Origin: Pictodentalium vernedei
Lineage: Eukaryota; Mollusca; Scaphopoda; Dentaliida; Dentaliidae
Direction: 5' to 3'
Length of the DNA: 64,000 nucleotides
Assembly: GCA_031216915.1 (NCBI GenBank)
Contig: CM062294.1
Location: forward strand, 159,667,455-159,731,454
Shown: piece by piece, positions 54,651 to 64,000 of the stretch
How the letters are laid out: every line of letters starts with the position of its first letter
Numbering within the stretch: the stretch's first letter is position 1
Made by a program: the position numbers and the translations under genes
Notes under the pieces: generated by a model
Told to the model about the DNA's origin: nothing
Databases searched by the model: none
The model's input: the letters and a program-made list of their open reading frames with translations, nothing else

Positions 54651-56280
54651 GATCACTTTATCTTGTAATGGCCACTATTTTTTTTTATTTTGTGGCATGA
54701 AATACACCTTTTAAGCTGAAAACATAGAGTCAGAGTTCGTTCTATTTGGGAAGGGATGGGGAGATATCCAGCGCCCCCCAACCCCCCATTATTTTTTTTT
54801 CTGTCATAGCCTTCCTACAACAGCTTCACTGCAAAAAAGTAATTGATTTTATCTTTCCTGATTGCCGATGTTTTTACTGTTAACAAAAAGACAGTTAAAA
54901 AATTAAATTATTATCCAGATTAACAATGACTTGTGTGCCATGTTGGGACTGTATACCCCCCCCCCCCCCCCAACAATGGTTGAGCTCCGGAGGACCCACC
55001 CCCTTAGGCTCACTGTCTGCTAGTTTTCTACAGACAATCTCCACCCCCTGGTTTTGACTAGAAAAAATGTAATTTTCTGCTCAGAACATTTTTTGCCCGC
55101 CATTTCATTATCAAATAATGTCAAATGTATGAAAAAAAAGTTTTGTCATGGTTTGGGGTGTGGGGAGGGGGAGGGGGGAGGGGTATAATACAGTTTATTT
55201 ATTTATTTATTGGTGTGTAAGGTCACATATACACAATAGCTATGTTCTCTATTTGGAAATAGATTTGTTACCCTTTGGTTTCCCAGAGTCTATGGGAATT
55301 TATACTGGTCTGAAAACTCATACACCTGGCTTGTGCCTCAGGGTGTATGAGTTTTGAAGACTGTGTAAGTTCCCATACATCGCGGGATTCTATACTGGGA
55401 TACCAATGGTTAACTAAAATTACCCCAGCATCAGCCTGATCACTCCATGACCATCACTACCTCCACAGAGACTTTGGGTGCTACAGCTAATGTGGCTTTA
55501 AATGTATGACTGTTCAACCAATTTCTGACTTGGTGACAGGCAAAAATTAACCATACCCCTCACATATGACAGGTCAGTTAACCCTTCACCTGAAAAAAGA
55601 CCTATATTTGCCTGAGTAAGACACACAAAAAATCCCTATGCTGTTTTTTATGTCAGTTTTCCATTTTTCTCTTCCAAACCATAGTACATGTCCTCTTATT
55701 GGAATGAGCTCATTGTACTCACTCTGTTGGTGGGTCATGAACTATGGTTTCAGAAGAAAGAATTGTAAAAAATTAATTGAAATAAACGTCTAAAACTAGT
55801 TTTAAGTAAATGTTAATAATCAGTGGTTAATTTGAGATTCTGATTTCAAAGAATGCAGATGAGGGAAAGGCCAACAATATTTGTTCATTGATGAATTGTA
55901 TAGCCAAGCATACATCACGTGCTTCAAACAACCTTTGACCAGGACTGGTTATACTCTTATAAGATGATGAATAATGCTGTACCCCCCCCCCCCCCCACAC
56001 ACACACACACATACACACAGCCATGTGTTTGGATTTGCTTCATAGGGCAGGTTTTGAAAAACACCCCAAAACCCCACAAAATCCAGTTCAGATGATATTA
56101 TTCTGCTTTATTTAAAAAAAAATAACTTAAGTGCATATAATTGTAATAACTGGAGAATAACAATGCTCTGAATACTTGCCAAGCTTCAACGGTCATAATA
56201 ATCGTGAGAAGGGCGTAAGGTACAATAATTTTTCCCAACGTTTTCCGTTATAGTTCGTCATGCGTCCAGGGGCAGGTGCC
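54651..56280. other. Intergenic DNA with palindrome and poly-C
   Basis: No gene. Poly-C tracts at 54955-54972 and 55981-55996 (followed by (CA)n). An imperfect palindrome at 55680-55765 (ACCATAGT / ACTATGGT around GAGCTCATT) resembles that at 31078-31168. A SINE tail fragment is at 55190-55235. Confidence 0.4.
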
Positions 56281-56283
56281 TGT

Positions 56284-56390
56284 GTTCAATTCCACCACAG
56301 ACATGGCGTCACGACGTCATGAAAATTGCATGACGTAATTAGAGAGTAGACCTTCCCGTATTAAAAGATTCCCTGTTTCCGGTGAAGGAG
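56284..56390 (-). promoter_or_regulatory. Promoter-like segment (inverted pair, right)
   Basis: On the minus strand: CCGGAAACAGGGAATCTTTTAATACGGGAAGGTCTACTC, then CCATGTCTGTGGTGG, parallel to 51049-51120 on the plus strand. A palindrome TGACGTCATG..CATGACGT (CREB-like TGACGTCA core at about 56308) lies between. The role is inferred from the similarity only. Confidence 0.35.
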
Positions 56391-57024
56391 ATTTGTCACA
56401 TTTGTCAATGTAAAACGATGACAAAAGGCACTGATCGACGCTTGTGGTAGTATGGTTGGTTGCAAGGAAACTAAATTCTCAGCATCGTCCAAACGCACCT
56501 TATTTAAAAGCGCGAATGGATCATTTTCAACCCATCTTGAATCGGTCCTTTGCAGACATCAAACAGAGCCGCGACAAATTCCATGGTTACTAGGAAGTAA
56601 ATAACTTCACACCATCGGAGGAAATCAACACGCTCAATATAGTTCCAGGTCACTTGGAATATACTTCGTGAAAAAGTGATTTCTGAAGCATTCTGCATAC
56701 TTTGTTATGAATATTGCCTTATTTTATGTGTATCTTCCCGATTTTATACACTCGGTTAATTTTTTTACAAGTGGTTCATGTTGTATTTCTAGTGCGCAAT
56801 AATTCACATTTTTTGTCAACACAAAAGTTCACAGGGCCTGTAAACAAGAGAGGGAATTTCGAACCATATTTTACAGTTATGACATTAACAGCTCAAGTAT
56901 TTGCTGTCACCTGTTTGCAAATCCGCTCGTACATTGTCTCGAACAAATAAGGGGCGTGATCACGTCCTTGCATTCTTACGATTGCCCAAATTGAGTATTT
57001 CTGCAAGAACCACGTCGAAATTAC
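56391..57024. other. Intergenic DNA, nothing recognised
   Basis: No gene is supported; short AT-rich frames only. Confidence 0.3.
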
Positions 57025-57475
57025 ATGACCGAAATAAACATCATTGAAACATGGCCACATCCGGAACATCCAAACTTTGTGTTGGTGTTATTACATTCAA
57101 ACATCAAAACCCACCAGAGTGTGCATAAGAAAAAAAATGCTTTCTCCGAGTCTGTTGTATGCTATCATTATATTGAGGACAAGGCTTTCGAATTACAGAT
57201 TATTTTGTGGTTTTATCGGTTCGTTACTTATGCCATTGGCAAATAAATCTTCTTCGTCATTAAACTCAAATAAACAAACAACATATAAAGGAAAAAAGGC
57301 TGAAGGATTGTACAAAAGAGTTGACTCTAGAATTCAAGATCATCGAAACATTGTTCATTGTTATCGAACTATGAGGACATTCTATAGATCACATTTAGAT
57401 ACCGTTCTAAATAAGTATATTGAAATTAAAATTAGTGGATTGAAGGAAGCGGACTGTGGGGTGTGTGTCAAATGA
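57025..57475 (+). CDS. Hypothetical overlapping ORFs, uncertain
   Basis: Two overlapping plus frames. The longer (57044-57475, 143 codons) has a basic helical C-terminal half (LYKRVDSRIQDHRNIVHCYR, FYRSHLDTVLNKYIEIKI). No family is recognised and there is no promoter or splice evidence. Listed because the C-terminal composition looks more protein-like than the surrounding frames. Confidence 0.15.
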
Positions 57476-58042
57476 TTGAAGAGTGAGGATAACGGTTCAT
57501 ATATCTAAGCGTTGGTGATGAAAGTCCATAGCGCACATCTAGATGTCATTAAAAAGTTACAAATTATTTTATGCATCGGGCAATAAAGGTACACACGCAA
57601 TATGATGTGGCAAAAAAAGAAAGTGCCACTAAATAATAGCCCAAATCTAAGCTCCAACCGCACCTCAATACTCATTTTTCTCGGAAATGAGACGAAGTTC
57701 AGTTCAATAGCTCACATATAGGTGTGGTTCTGAATAAGCATATGGAAATTTTGATTCGTCCATTGCGGAATTTGAGCTGTATGTAATTTTTTAGGGAGAA
57801 CACACACACAGTATATAGCGGCCATATAATATGAGTTTTAGCAATAACACTCAACACTAACATCAAGATGTCATGTCTGGTTTCCAAGAAAGCTACAAGC
57901 TGGTCGCATAACAGATATGAGCAGTAGAATGGAGGTATGCCTATTTTTGGAGTTATTGAGTTGCTTTAAATGAACAAGTTTATTCTTTCGTGTTCTTTCC
58001 ACGTTGTTCTCCGTCAGAAACAAACATACAAAATTTGGTTTT
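57476..58042. other. Intergenic DNA, nothing recognised
   Basis: No gene or repeat identified. Confidence 0.3.
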
Positions 58043-58056
58043 AACCAGTTTAGCGG

Positions 58057-58429
58057 GAGCGCGGTGGCTCAGTGGTAGACTGTTGGACTTCTATGCAAGA
58101 GGTCCCGAGTTCGATCCCCGTCTGGGACGACCCGCGTTGTGTCCTTGGGCAAGGCACTTCATCCCGGTTGCCTACATGGGGCCACGATGATGCCGTGTAC
58201 TAGGGCATACTGCACGTCGATGGTGCACATGTCTTCAACCGCTGTAAACCTGCTTGAGAGAACCTTGAACAGAGTTAGAATGTTGAGGAGCTGACAGTTG
58301 CTTGTCGATGCCCGGTGGTTCTCTCCGGGTACTCCGGCTTCCTCCACCCGTACAGCTGCCACGGTCACGATTAGCCATTGTGCATAAGTATGTGACCTTA
58401 AATACCAAGAAATAGATAAATAAATAAAT
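58057..58429 (+). repeat. Full-length tRNA-derived SINE with 14-bp TSD
   Basis: Head with A-box TGGCTCAGTGGTAGA and B-box GAGTTCGATCC; body TTGTGTCCTTGGGCAAGGC, GATGCCCGGTGGTTCTCTCC; tail CATAAGTATGTGACC then (AATA)n. Flanked by AACCAGTTTAGCGG (58043-58056) and AACCAGTCTAGCGG (58430-58443). Head sequence differs from the SINE at 33114 while the body is shared. Confidence 0.85.
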
Positions 58430-58443
58430 AACCAGTCTAGCGG

Positions 58444-59035
58444 TTTTTGAGAAAAAAGTTATTGTAGTTACAGAGGACGAAGGACTAAGAGCGATCATTT
58501 GAACTGAGCACTCTTCGTCTTTCTGATAAGCTAAAATTATGGCATATTTGTTAAGCTGTTTAATGGGTGTCGCCAAAACGTTGTAATGAATCTTTCCCAC
58601 ACTTCTGGAAAATAAAATTACCAAGCAGCGATTATCGACTCTATGATCATTAGGCTCATGTTTACATTAAATTGTTCAAGTCGTGCAGTTAAGGCACGTA
58701 TTGGAAATACAATGAACAAAAATATATGCTGCGCTCGTTGACTGATAGGAGACCAACAATATCATAGATCTGTTGGAAACACGGTTGCTGTTCCCAGCAA
58801 ATCAAACGAAAAAACTTTATTAAAGAGCAGAGAAAATAACAAAAAGCGTGCTATGTTTCCAAAGCAGCGTAAAAATAAACATAATGCTACAAATACGGCA
58901 GTGCACGTTTAAAGTTGAACTCTCTAGAAAGCAAATGACAGTACAGTTATTAAACGCTCATTTAACATGCGTTTAAACATCACAATTAGGGTATGGATTT
59001 TTAGTAAGACGAATAGGTATGGAGCAAAAACTTAC
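58444..59035. other. Probable intron/intergenic DNA
   Basis: No repeat or frame of note. It lies downstream (minus strand) of the lectin-like exon and would be intron if the exon is live. Confidence 0.3.
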
Positions 59036-59244
59036 TGTCCTGGTCGCATAGCAATGATTCAGCTCCACCATTTGCTACTGTCACCCAATCTCCTTTAGCT
59101 TTGCGTATCTGCACTAAGTCATTCTCTGGTCTAGGTTCTACTCCTCCTGACCAGTTTGTCCATTCTATAGGTGTGCCTGATGCTGAAACCCAGGTGCTGC
59201 TTCTATGAATGCCTAACCACCAAAGATTTTTGTTGTAGGTTTTG
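59036..59244 (-). CDS. C-type lectin-like domain exon (partial gene)
   Basis: A 209-bp exon on the minus strand. The acceptor is a pyrimidine-rich CTTTTCTTTCAG just before 59244; the donor is GTAAGT after 59036. It encodes the C-terminal half of a C-type lectin fold: LWWLGIHRSSTW, then SASGTPIEWTNWSGG, and after ~25 residues LLCD with a conserved Cys. The usual Trp-Ile-Gly-Leu and Thr-x-Trp-x-x-Gly patterns are present in variant form (WWLGIH, TNWSGG). The Glu-Pro-Asn-type calcium/sugar motif is not clear, so sugar binding is uncertain. No other exon of the gene was found in the window. Lectins of this type are commonly secreted immune or recognition proteins in molluscs. Confidence 0.65.
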
Positions 59245-59459
59245 CTGAAAGAAAAGTAGACACGAACTTTACATCGAGGAATGAAATACTTATTTAAGTT
59301 CCGAAACATTCGTTTCCCAAGAACGTTTCTTTTTTTGTTTGTTTTATAAGTCATCTTGTCATTTCCTGATTAATCCGAAGTTTGTCTAAATTATTTGTTG
59401 TTCGCGATTTATTGAATTCACTTTATTTTTTCTTCCCTTCCTTTATAGCCAGCTTGCAG

Positions 59460-59840
59460 TCTACACAAACCTATGGTTTCATGAAAAGTTTTGGATTTGT
59501 CAAGGTTTTAGAAATGGTAGTATTTGAAATATCCAGCAATTCTGTAGTAAAATTTTCTAGTTGGTTAGAACTTTCTTGAAAATTCACCCATGTGAGACGT
59601 TCAGAACTAAGCGATGAGAAAGTGTCCCTGTTTGCCTTTAAAAAGTTCAACTGGGGCACCCACTCATCGTCCGTTGGAACCACACTCCCCAACCCAATTG
59701 GAAAGTGGCCACTCCCGCGCGACCTTCCAAGAAATATCGAGGAAAATAGAAGGTCATGGAGTTGTAATGTCGATTGATACGTGTATTGATCAGATGCGAG
59801 TGTAGATAAGTGTCAGACCCATCGTTGAACACACACAAGT
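59460..59840 (-). pseudogene. LINE endonuclease-to-RT linker fragment
   Basis: Minus strand: FNDGSDTYLHSHL (59647-59838) resembles the late part of an apurinic-type LINE endonuclease. After a frame change, EWVPQLNFLKANRDTFSSLS and ELLDISNTTISKTLTNPK (59471-59692) resemble the linker before the RT. No RT follows. It is a short dead fragment in the same orientation as the lectin exon, about 220 bp upstream of its acceptor. Confidence 0.6.
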
Positions 59841-59844
59841 CATA

Positions 59845-61640
59845 TTTTGAAAGAAGCTATTCTACTGTTCTGCCTGTAGGGTCTTCATGCAGGAATCACC
59901 CTAAGGAGGGTGATGCGTGTTGACACCACCCAACAAAATATATGGACTTGGGAGTTGAAGAATCAGTAGTTCAAGGCCATTTAGGTGTTGGGTTCTACTT
60001 GGCGAAACATAAACAGAACATAAGGTAACTGCCCCCCCCCCAACCCCCGTCAGTTGGCTTGTAAAGGTACAGACCTATGAATTATGGCTAAGACAGACGT
60101 TCCACGAACATGAAGAATATTTTCGTCAGCCCATCCATTGTACGAAATATAATGGTTAAAATCTGAATGACATTCAGTTCCAGGTTTCATTAAAAAAGAT
60201 TTCTGCAGGCAAAATGCAGCAGGTTAATATTTTTGACATAGAATTCCTGGTTCATTAAACTCAACTCTAAAACCTCGAAAATCCTATTGAATTATAGTAT
60301 TAGTGTTGTGATCCATGTTTTGAGTGGTGATGTAGAAAGTGTACGTATGGGGGAAATTGCTTGCGTATTACTCTGGTGATTTATTTCGTAGGGGCCCACA
60401 CTGAGATGAATTCAGGCGCAGTTGATTTGAGAACGTATCAACGATGCTTTCGTCGGCTGTCATGTCCTCAATCCCTTCAACGTATTGCTCGTGTTCATAT
60501 TATGCAAATATTTAGTTGTTCTATTCAAATTTAGTTTTTGTAGTTCTTTTTCTTTCTTTTTTTCTTGTGTGCTTTCTTTGACTTCGTCACTAACTCTGAC
60601 TTAGAATTTGTTTTGGTGGTTATTGTTTCTGAACGGATTTTGATTTGTTCGGCCCATTTTTCTGTTCTGACTTCGGGTTTTGATTTTATTCGGTTCTGGT
60701 TTGGGTGTATCGTTTGCTTGTACTTGATTTTGTTTTGCTCAGTTATTGTTGAAGTTGTTTACGTGGTTTGGGTTCCTTTTGGTCCTACTGTATCTGAGTG
60801 TTCCTGTGTAGATTCAAATGTGAATATATAAGCGTTTGTTTTTATTGTATTTTCATCTTTTTCAATTTCGATTCTTTTGACATCTAAGACACCCAGCGGT
60901 TCTTACTGCTTTCCAATTTCAAATTCATCAATGTCTGATACTTCCCTAGCTCTGACTACTCCCTTGCTGGTATTGAGGCTTCTGTAGGGAAAGACATTTA
61001 TATTCACATCTACCAACTTGGTAGTACCAAGTGGTCAGTTTTCTTCAAATTCTTTGCTTGGGCTGCATTTTTACATTCTACTAATAGCTTAACCGAGCTT
61101 TCCTTAATTTCTTTACATCGATAACATTGTCTGAAGTTCCGTTACTGATTTCTACAAAGGAGAAAAATAATCTCGGTTGCAAAAGTGACTTCTTCATCAG
61201 AGCAGATAATTACAAATTTTGGCCATGGTATAAATTGTGGTACAGTATGTCCTAAGTCAGAGTCAGTATCTTCATCACTAAAACATAACCTTTTTTGTAT
61301 TTTTGTGTGGTATTTTTGCCAAAGTCATATTAATCAAGGTTCTTCAATTCACGCTCCCCGCACTTACTCCGAGTCCAACATAGGGGGTATGCCCCAACCT
61401 AACATGAGGTGGTGACCAAACATAGAATACTTGAATAGTATACTCGACCAGGGGTAAGCATTCACATACCGCTGACCGACTGATCCGTGCAACCGCGCCA
61501 TAATAGAGCAGTCGATAAACTGGTTACATAAACCATGATGATCATTGTACAACAATGTTCGGAATCCATCAGGCAGTGTAGCGAACGTGATTGGAAGAAG
61601 ATGAGGAATTAGACATGGAGAGTACAATGAGAAAAGAGAG
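59845..61640. other. Intergenic DNA, nothing recognised
   Basis: No gene is supported. A T-rich frame (60565-60831) gives a hydrophobic peptide by composition only. Short C tract at 60030-60040. Confidence 0.35.
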
Positions 61641-61644
61641 ATGG

Positions 61645-61752
61645 AGATTATAACAGATTGGTCGATTTAGCGACTGGTCTAAACCCCGACGTGACGGACA
61701 TTTTGAGGCTTCCAATCGATCAGACCAAGCCTGATCCAACTGTCTACCATAA
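61645..61752 (+). CDS. Possible short exon, weak
   Basis: ATAACAG is followed by an open, GC-richer stretch (LVDLATGLNPDVTDILRLP, then PDPTVYHK) and then AAG|GTAATT, so an exon of about 100 bp is conceivable. No family is recognised and the acceptor lacks a pyrimidine tract. The first MITE lies 50 bp downstream. Confidence 0.2.
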
Positions 61753-61801
61753 GGTAATTACGGCCGAAGGTGATATATATAGAGGATATCTAGTGTTTTT
61801 A

Positions 61802-62455
61802 GGTTCCGCTCCACAGTTTTCCAGGCATTTCCAAATGTGACATGCCATACACTCTCCTCAAATGCAAATATCCTGTAACTTAGTTATCTAACCCATTACA
61901 TGTATTACATTTCCCAAATCCACAAAAAACATATAACACTATCTGACTAAGTAGAATTAAACAATCTGAATATGGGTGGAATTATTTATTGTCAAAGGCA
62001 AGACTTCAACCTGAAAAATTGCCCGAAAAAATACCGAAACCAGGCATTTTCAGCCACCTAGCAGCCTCAAAAGCAGAATTTTCCCACCAACCCCACCTAC
62101 CCACCCCTGGAGCAGAGCATCAGTTGTTTCTAAAATGCAAAAAAAAAATTATATGTTTCCGTCTCATTTTTTAGTTACCTGTCTGGTAACAAACCCGTGT
62201 AAAAATTACATTTAAAAAAATAGCCAATTTTTCGAAGCCACTGTTTCCCATAATTCATCTGGTAATTTACCCCTATGTATCAGACTCCAACTTTGGGACC
62301 AAAACTTCAAATTCTCTTGTCCAACAAAAAGCCTAATGTAATCATATATCTGATACTAAAAATATATCTCTATTTTACATGGCCTTAGTTTCAACATACA
62401 CCCTTTGTTTAGAATTTCACCCCTGTGCAATAGTGCGAAACTGTGGAGCGGAACC
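61802..62455. mobile_element. piggyBac-type MITE, copy 1
   Basis: 654 bp bounded by a perfect 15-bp inverted repeat GGTTCCGCTCCACAG / CTGTGGAGCGGAACC. TTAA follows at 62456-62459; the left border reads TTTA (61798-61801). By eye only two bases differ from copy 2. No transposase. TTAA duplication and short GG-type tips fit piggyBac-related MITEs. Confidence 0.75.
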
Positions 62456-63267
62456 TTAAAGAGAAAACAAGAGTGATCTCCCCCTGGATTTCACTCAGGC
62501 AAAATAATCTGGAGTCTATCCTGAGTTGAATGAACAAAAACCACAAGTCTCTATTTTCAACCAGTAAAAAGATACAGCATGTCCTTTCTGATTGCCGCAT
62601 AGCTTTTTCAGCCATTTTACCCGATTTTCACAACCACACCACACCACACCACACCACCTCAACACCCCCCACCCCCTCCCCATTTCTCTGAGCCACTTCA
62701 GAAAGTATTTTTGTTATTACCACCAGCCACATTGACTACCCATGTCCTGCCAATAGCACTGTTAAATACAATCAAAATGTAAAACAATAAGCACTAATAA
62801 CCATAGCTTTGGGGGGGGGGGGGGTTGCTCTCTAGATATGAAAGCGTGAACAGCTTGACGGACGGATGACACACAGACATGACACCAATGACCAAAATGA
62901 AAAAGTAGACACTATAACTGCAAATCTCTGGGCAACAGTAACAACCAGGCTGTCCATAACTGCACAAATTTGTCATAAATACAAGGCTCGGTGTTTAGGA
63001 AAGGCAGTGCTCTACCTTAATGTTTTTGAAATCTTGACGAAAATTCAAAACAAGTGCGAAATTAGGCTATATCAATAAATTTCTCAAAATTTCCACTTAT
63101 TTCCTTCCATTTGTGCTGAGATATCATTTGCTGAATGTTAACTACTACTAACAATAGCACACAAACCAGAAATAATGAAATGTTTTTTGAAAAATGGTGT
63201 ATTTATAACTCAAACACAAATAAGGAACTTCCTGGTTCAAGAATTGACACCGTCGGCAGAATGCTCT
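62456..63267. other. Spacer between the two MITEs
   Basis: No gene. A (CCACA)n microsatellite lies at 62635-62660 and a poly-G tract at 62810-62824. The short frames are not recognisable. Confidence 0.4.
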
Positions 63268-63271
63268 TTAA

Positions 63272-63925
63272 GGTTCCGCCCCACAGTTTTCCAGGCATTT
63301 CCAAATGTGACATGCCATACACTCTCCTCAAATGCAAATATCCTGTAACTTAGTTATCTAACCCATTACATGTATTACATTTCCCAAATCCACAAAAAAC
63401 ATATAACACTATCTGACTAAGTAGAATTAAACAATCTGAATATGGGTGGAATTATTTATTGTCAAAGGCAAGACTTCAACCTGAAAAATTGCCCGAAAAA
63501 ATACCGAAACCAGTCATTTTCAGCCACCTAGCAGCCTCAAAAGCAGAATTTTCCCACCAACCCCACCTACCCACCCCTGGAGCAGAGCATCAGTTGTTTC
63601 TAAAATGCAAAAAAAAAATTATATGTTTCCGTCTCATTTTTTAGTTACCTGTCTGGTAACAAACCCGTGTAAAAATTACATTTAAAAAAATAGCCAATTT
63701 TTCGAAGCCACTGTTTCCCATAATTCATCTGGTAATTTACCCCTATGTATCAGACTCCAACTTTGGGACCAAAACTTCAAATTCTCTTGTCCAACAAAAA
63801 GCCTAATGTAATCATATATCTGATACTAAAAATATATCTCTATTTTACATGGCCTTAGTTTCAACATACACCCTTTGTTTAGAATTTCACCCCTGTGCAA
63901 TAGTGCGAAACTGTGGAGCGGAACC
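63272..63925. mobile_element. piggyBac-type MITE, copy 2
   Basis: Same 654-bp length as copy 1, flanked by TTAA on both sides (63268-63271 and 63926-63929). The left tip has C instead of T at one position (GGTTCCGCCCCACAG), and there is one internal difference. The near identity implies recent transposition or gene conversion. Confidence 0.8.
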
Positions 63926-63929
63926 TTAA

Positions 63930-64000
63930 GTTGATATAGAAAATTATCTTATGAGTGACCGACACAAATGGTTATTTTCCGCGGGCGCATGCGCGAGAGA
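63930..64000. other. Window edge, nothing recognised
   Basis: Short sequence ending in a GC-rich CGCGGGCGCATGCGCG phrase; cut by the window. Confidence 0.3.

Noticed and set aside
60565-60831. 88-codon ORF as a membrane protein
   Set aside because: Hydrophobicity follows from T-rich DNA; no start context or homology.
61989-62174. 61-codon ORF duplicated at 63459-63644
   Set aside because: It is duplicated only because the MITE is; no protein features.

Overview
This is a eukaryotic, animal-type genomic window, most likely from a mollusc and probably a bivalve. The evidence is: no bacterial-style gene packing outside one element; tRNA-derived SINEs with (ATAA)n tails; several families of dispersed elements built from ~150-180 bp tandem monomers, of the kind described in bivalves; long poly-G/poly-C tracts; nested DNA transposons; and a spliced C-type lectin exon. 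The species assignment is inference.

Region 1 (about 1.1-20.1 kb) is the most gene-rich part: one degraded Maverick/Polinton (adintovirus-like) element. Rightward genes in order: DUF8207-like protein, small basic protein, packaging ATPase, probable minor capsid protein, two small hydrophobic/virion-type proteins, two unknown small ORFs, a Cys/His (zinc-binding type) protein, a coiled-coil membrane protein, a zinc-ribbon/phospholipase A2 protein, integrase, major capsid protein and a CARD-like (death-fold) ORF. Leftward genes meet them tail to tail at a long hairpin near 12.35 kb: a fibre-like protein with phage-tail-fibre-type repeats, an adenain-like protease, a protein-primed type DNA polymerase B with a SAP-like N-terminus, and an unknown ORF at 19.2-19.6 kb. 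The set covers DNA synthesis, integration, packaging, capsid assembly, maturation and probably attachment. Most genes carry in-frame stops (mostly TGA) and one-base frameshifts, and three catalytic aspartates (two in the polymerase, one in the integrase) read as asparagine. Protease, PLA2 protein and two unknown ORFs remain open. A Penelope-like retroelement (8026-10472) sits inside the integrase gene with an exact 10-bp target duplication. I found no terminal inverted repeats for the Maverick.

Region 2 (20.1-46 kb) is intergenic and repeat-dominated: a non-LTR retrotransposon RT fragment (20.85-22.5 kb), three copies of a modular monomer-containing element family (25.7-27.6, 30.0-32.4, 32.5-35.3 kb), a nested hAT element with a perfect 8-bp target duplication, SINEs, a three-copy 300-bp array with a tRNA-like segment, and further 150-180 bp monomer arrays.

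Region 3 (46-64 kb) holds a Mutator-like element (46.04-48.92 kb) with ~140 bp terminal inverted repeats, a 9-bp target duplication and transposase fragments; an inverted pair of ~100 bp promoter-like segments; a full SINE with target duplication; a C-type lectin-like exon (59036-59244, minus) with splice sites; a LINE endonuclease fragment; and two near-identical 654-bp piggyBac-type MITEs near the right edge. No complete host gene is visible.
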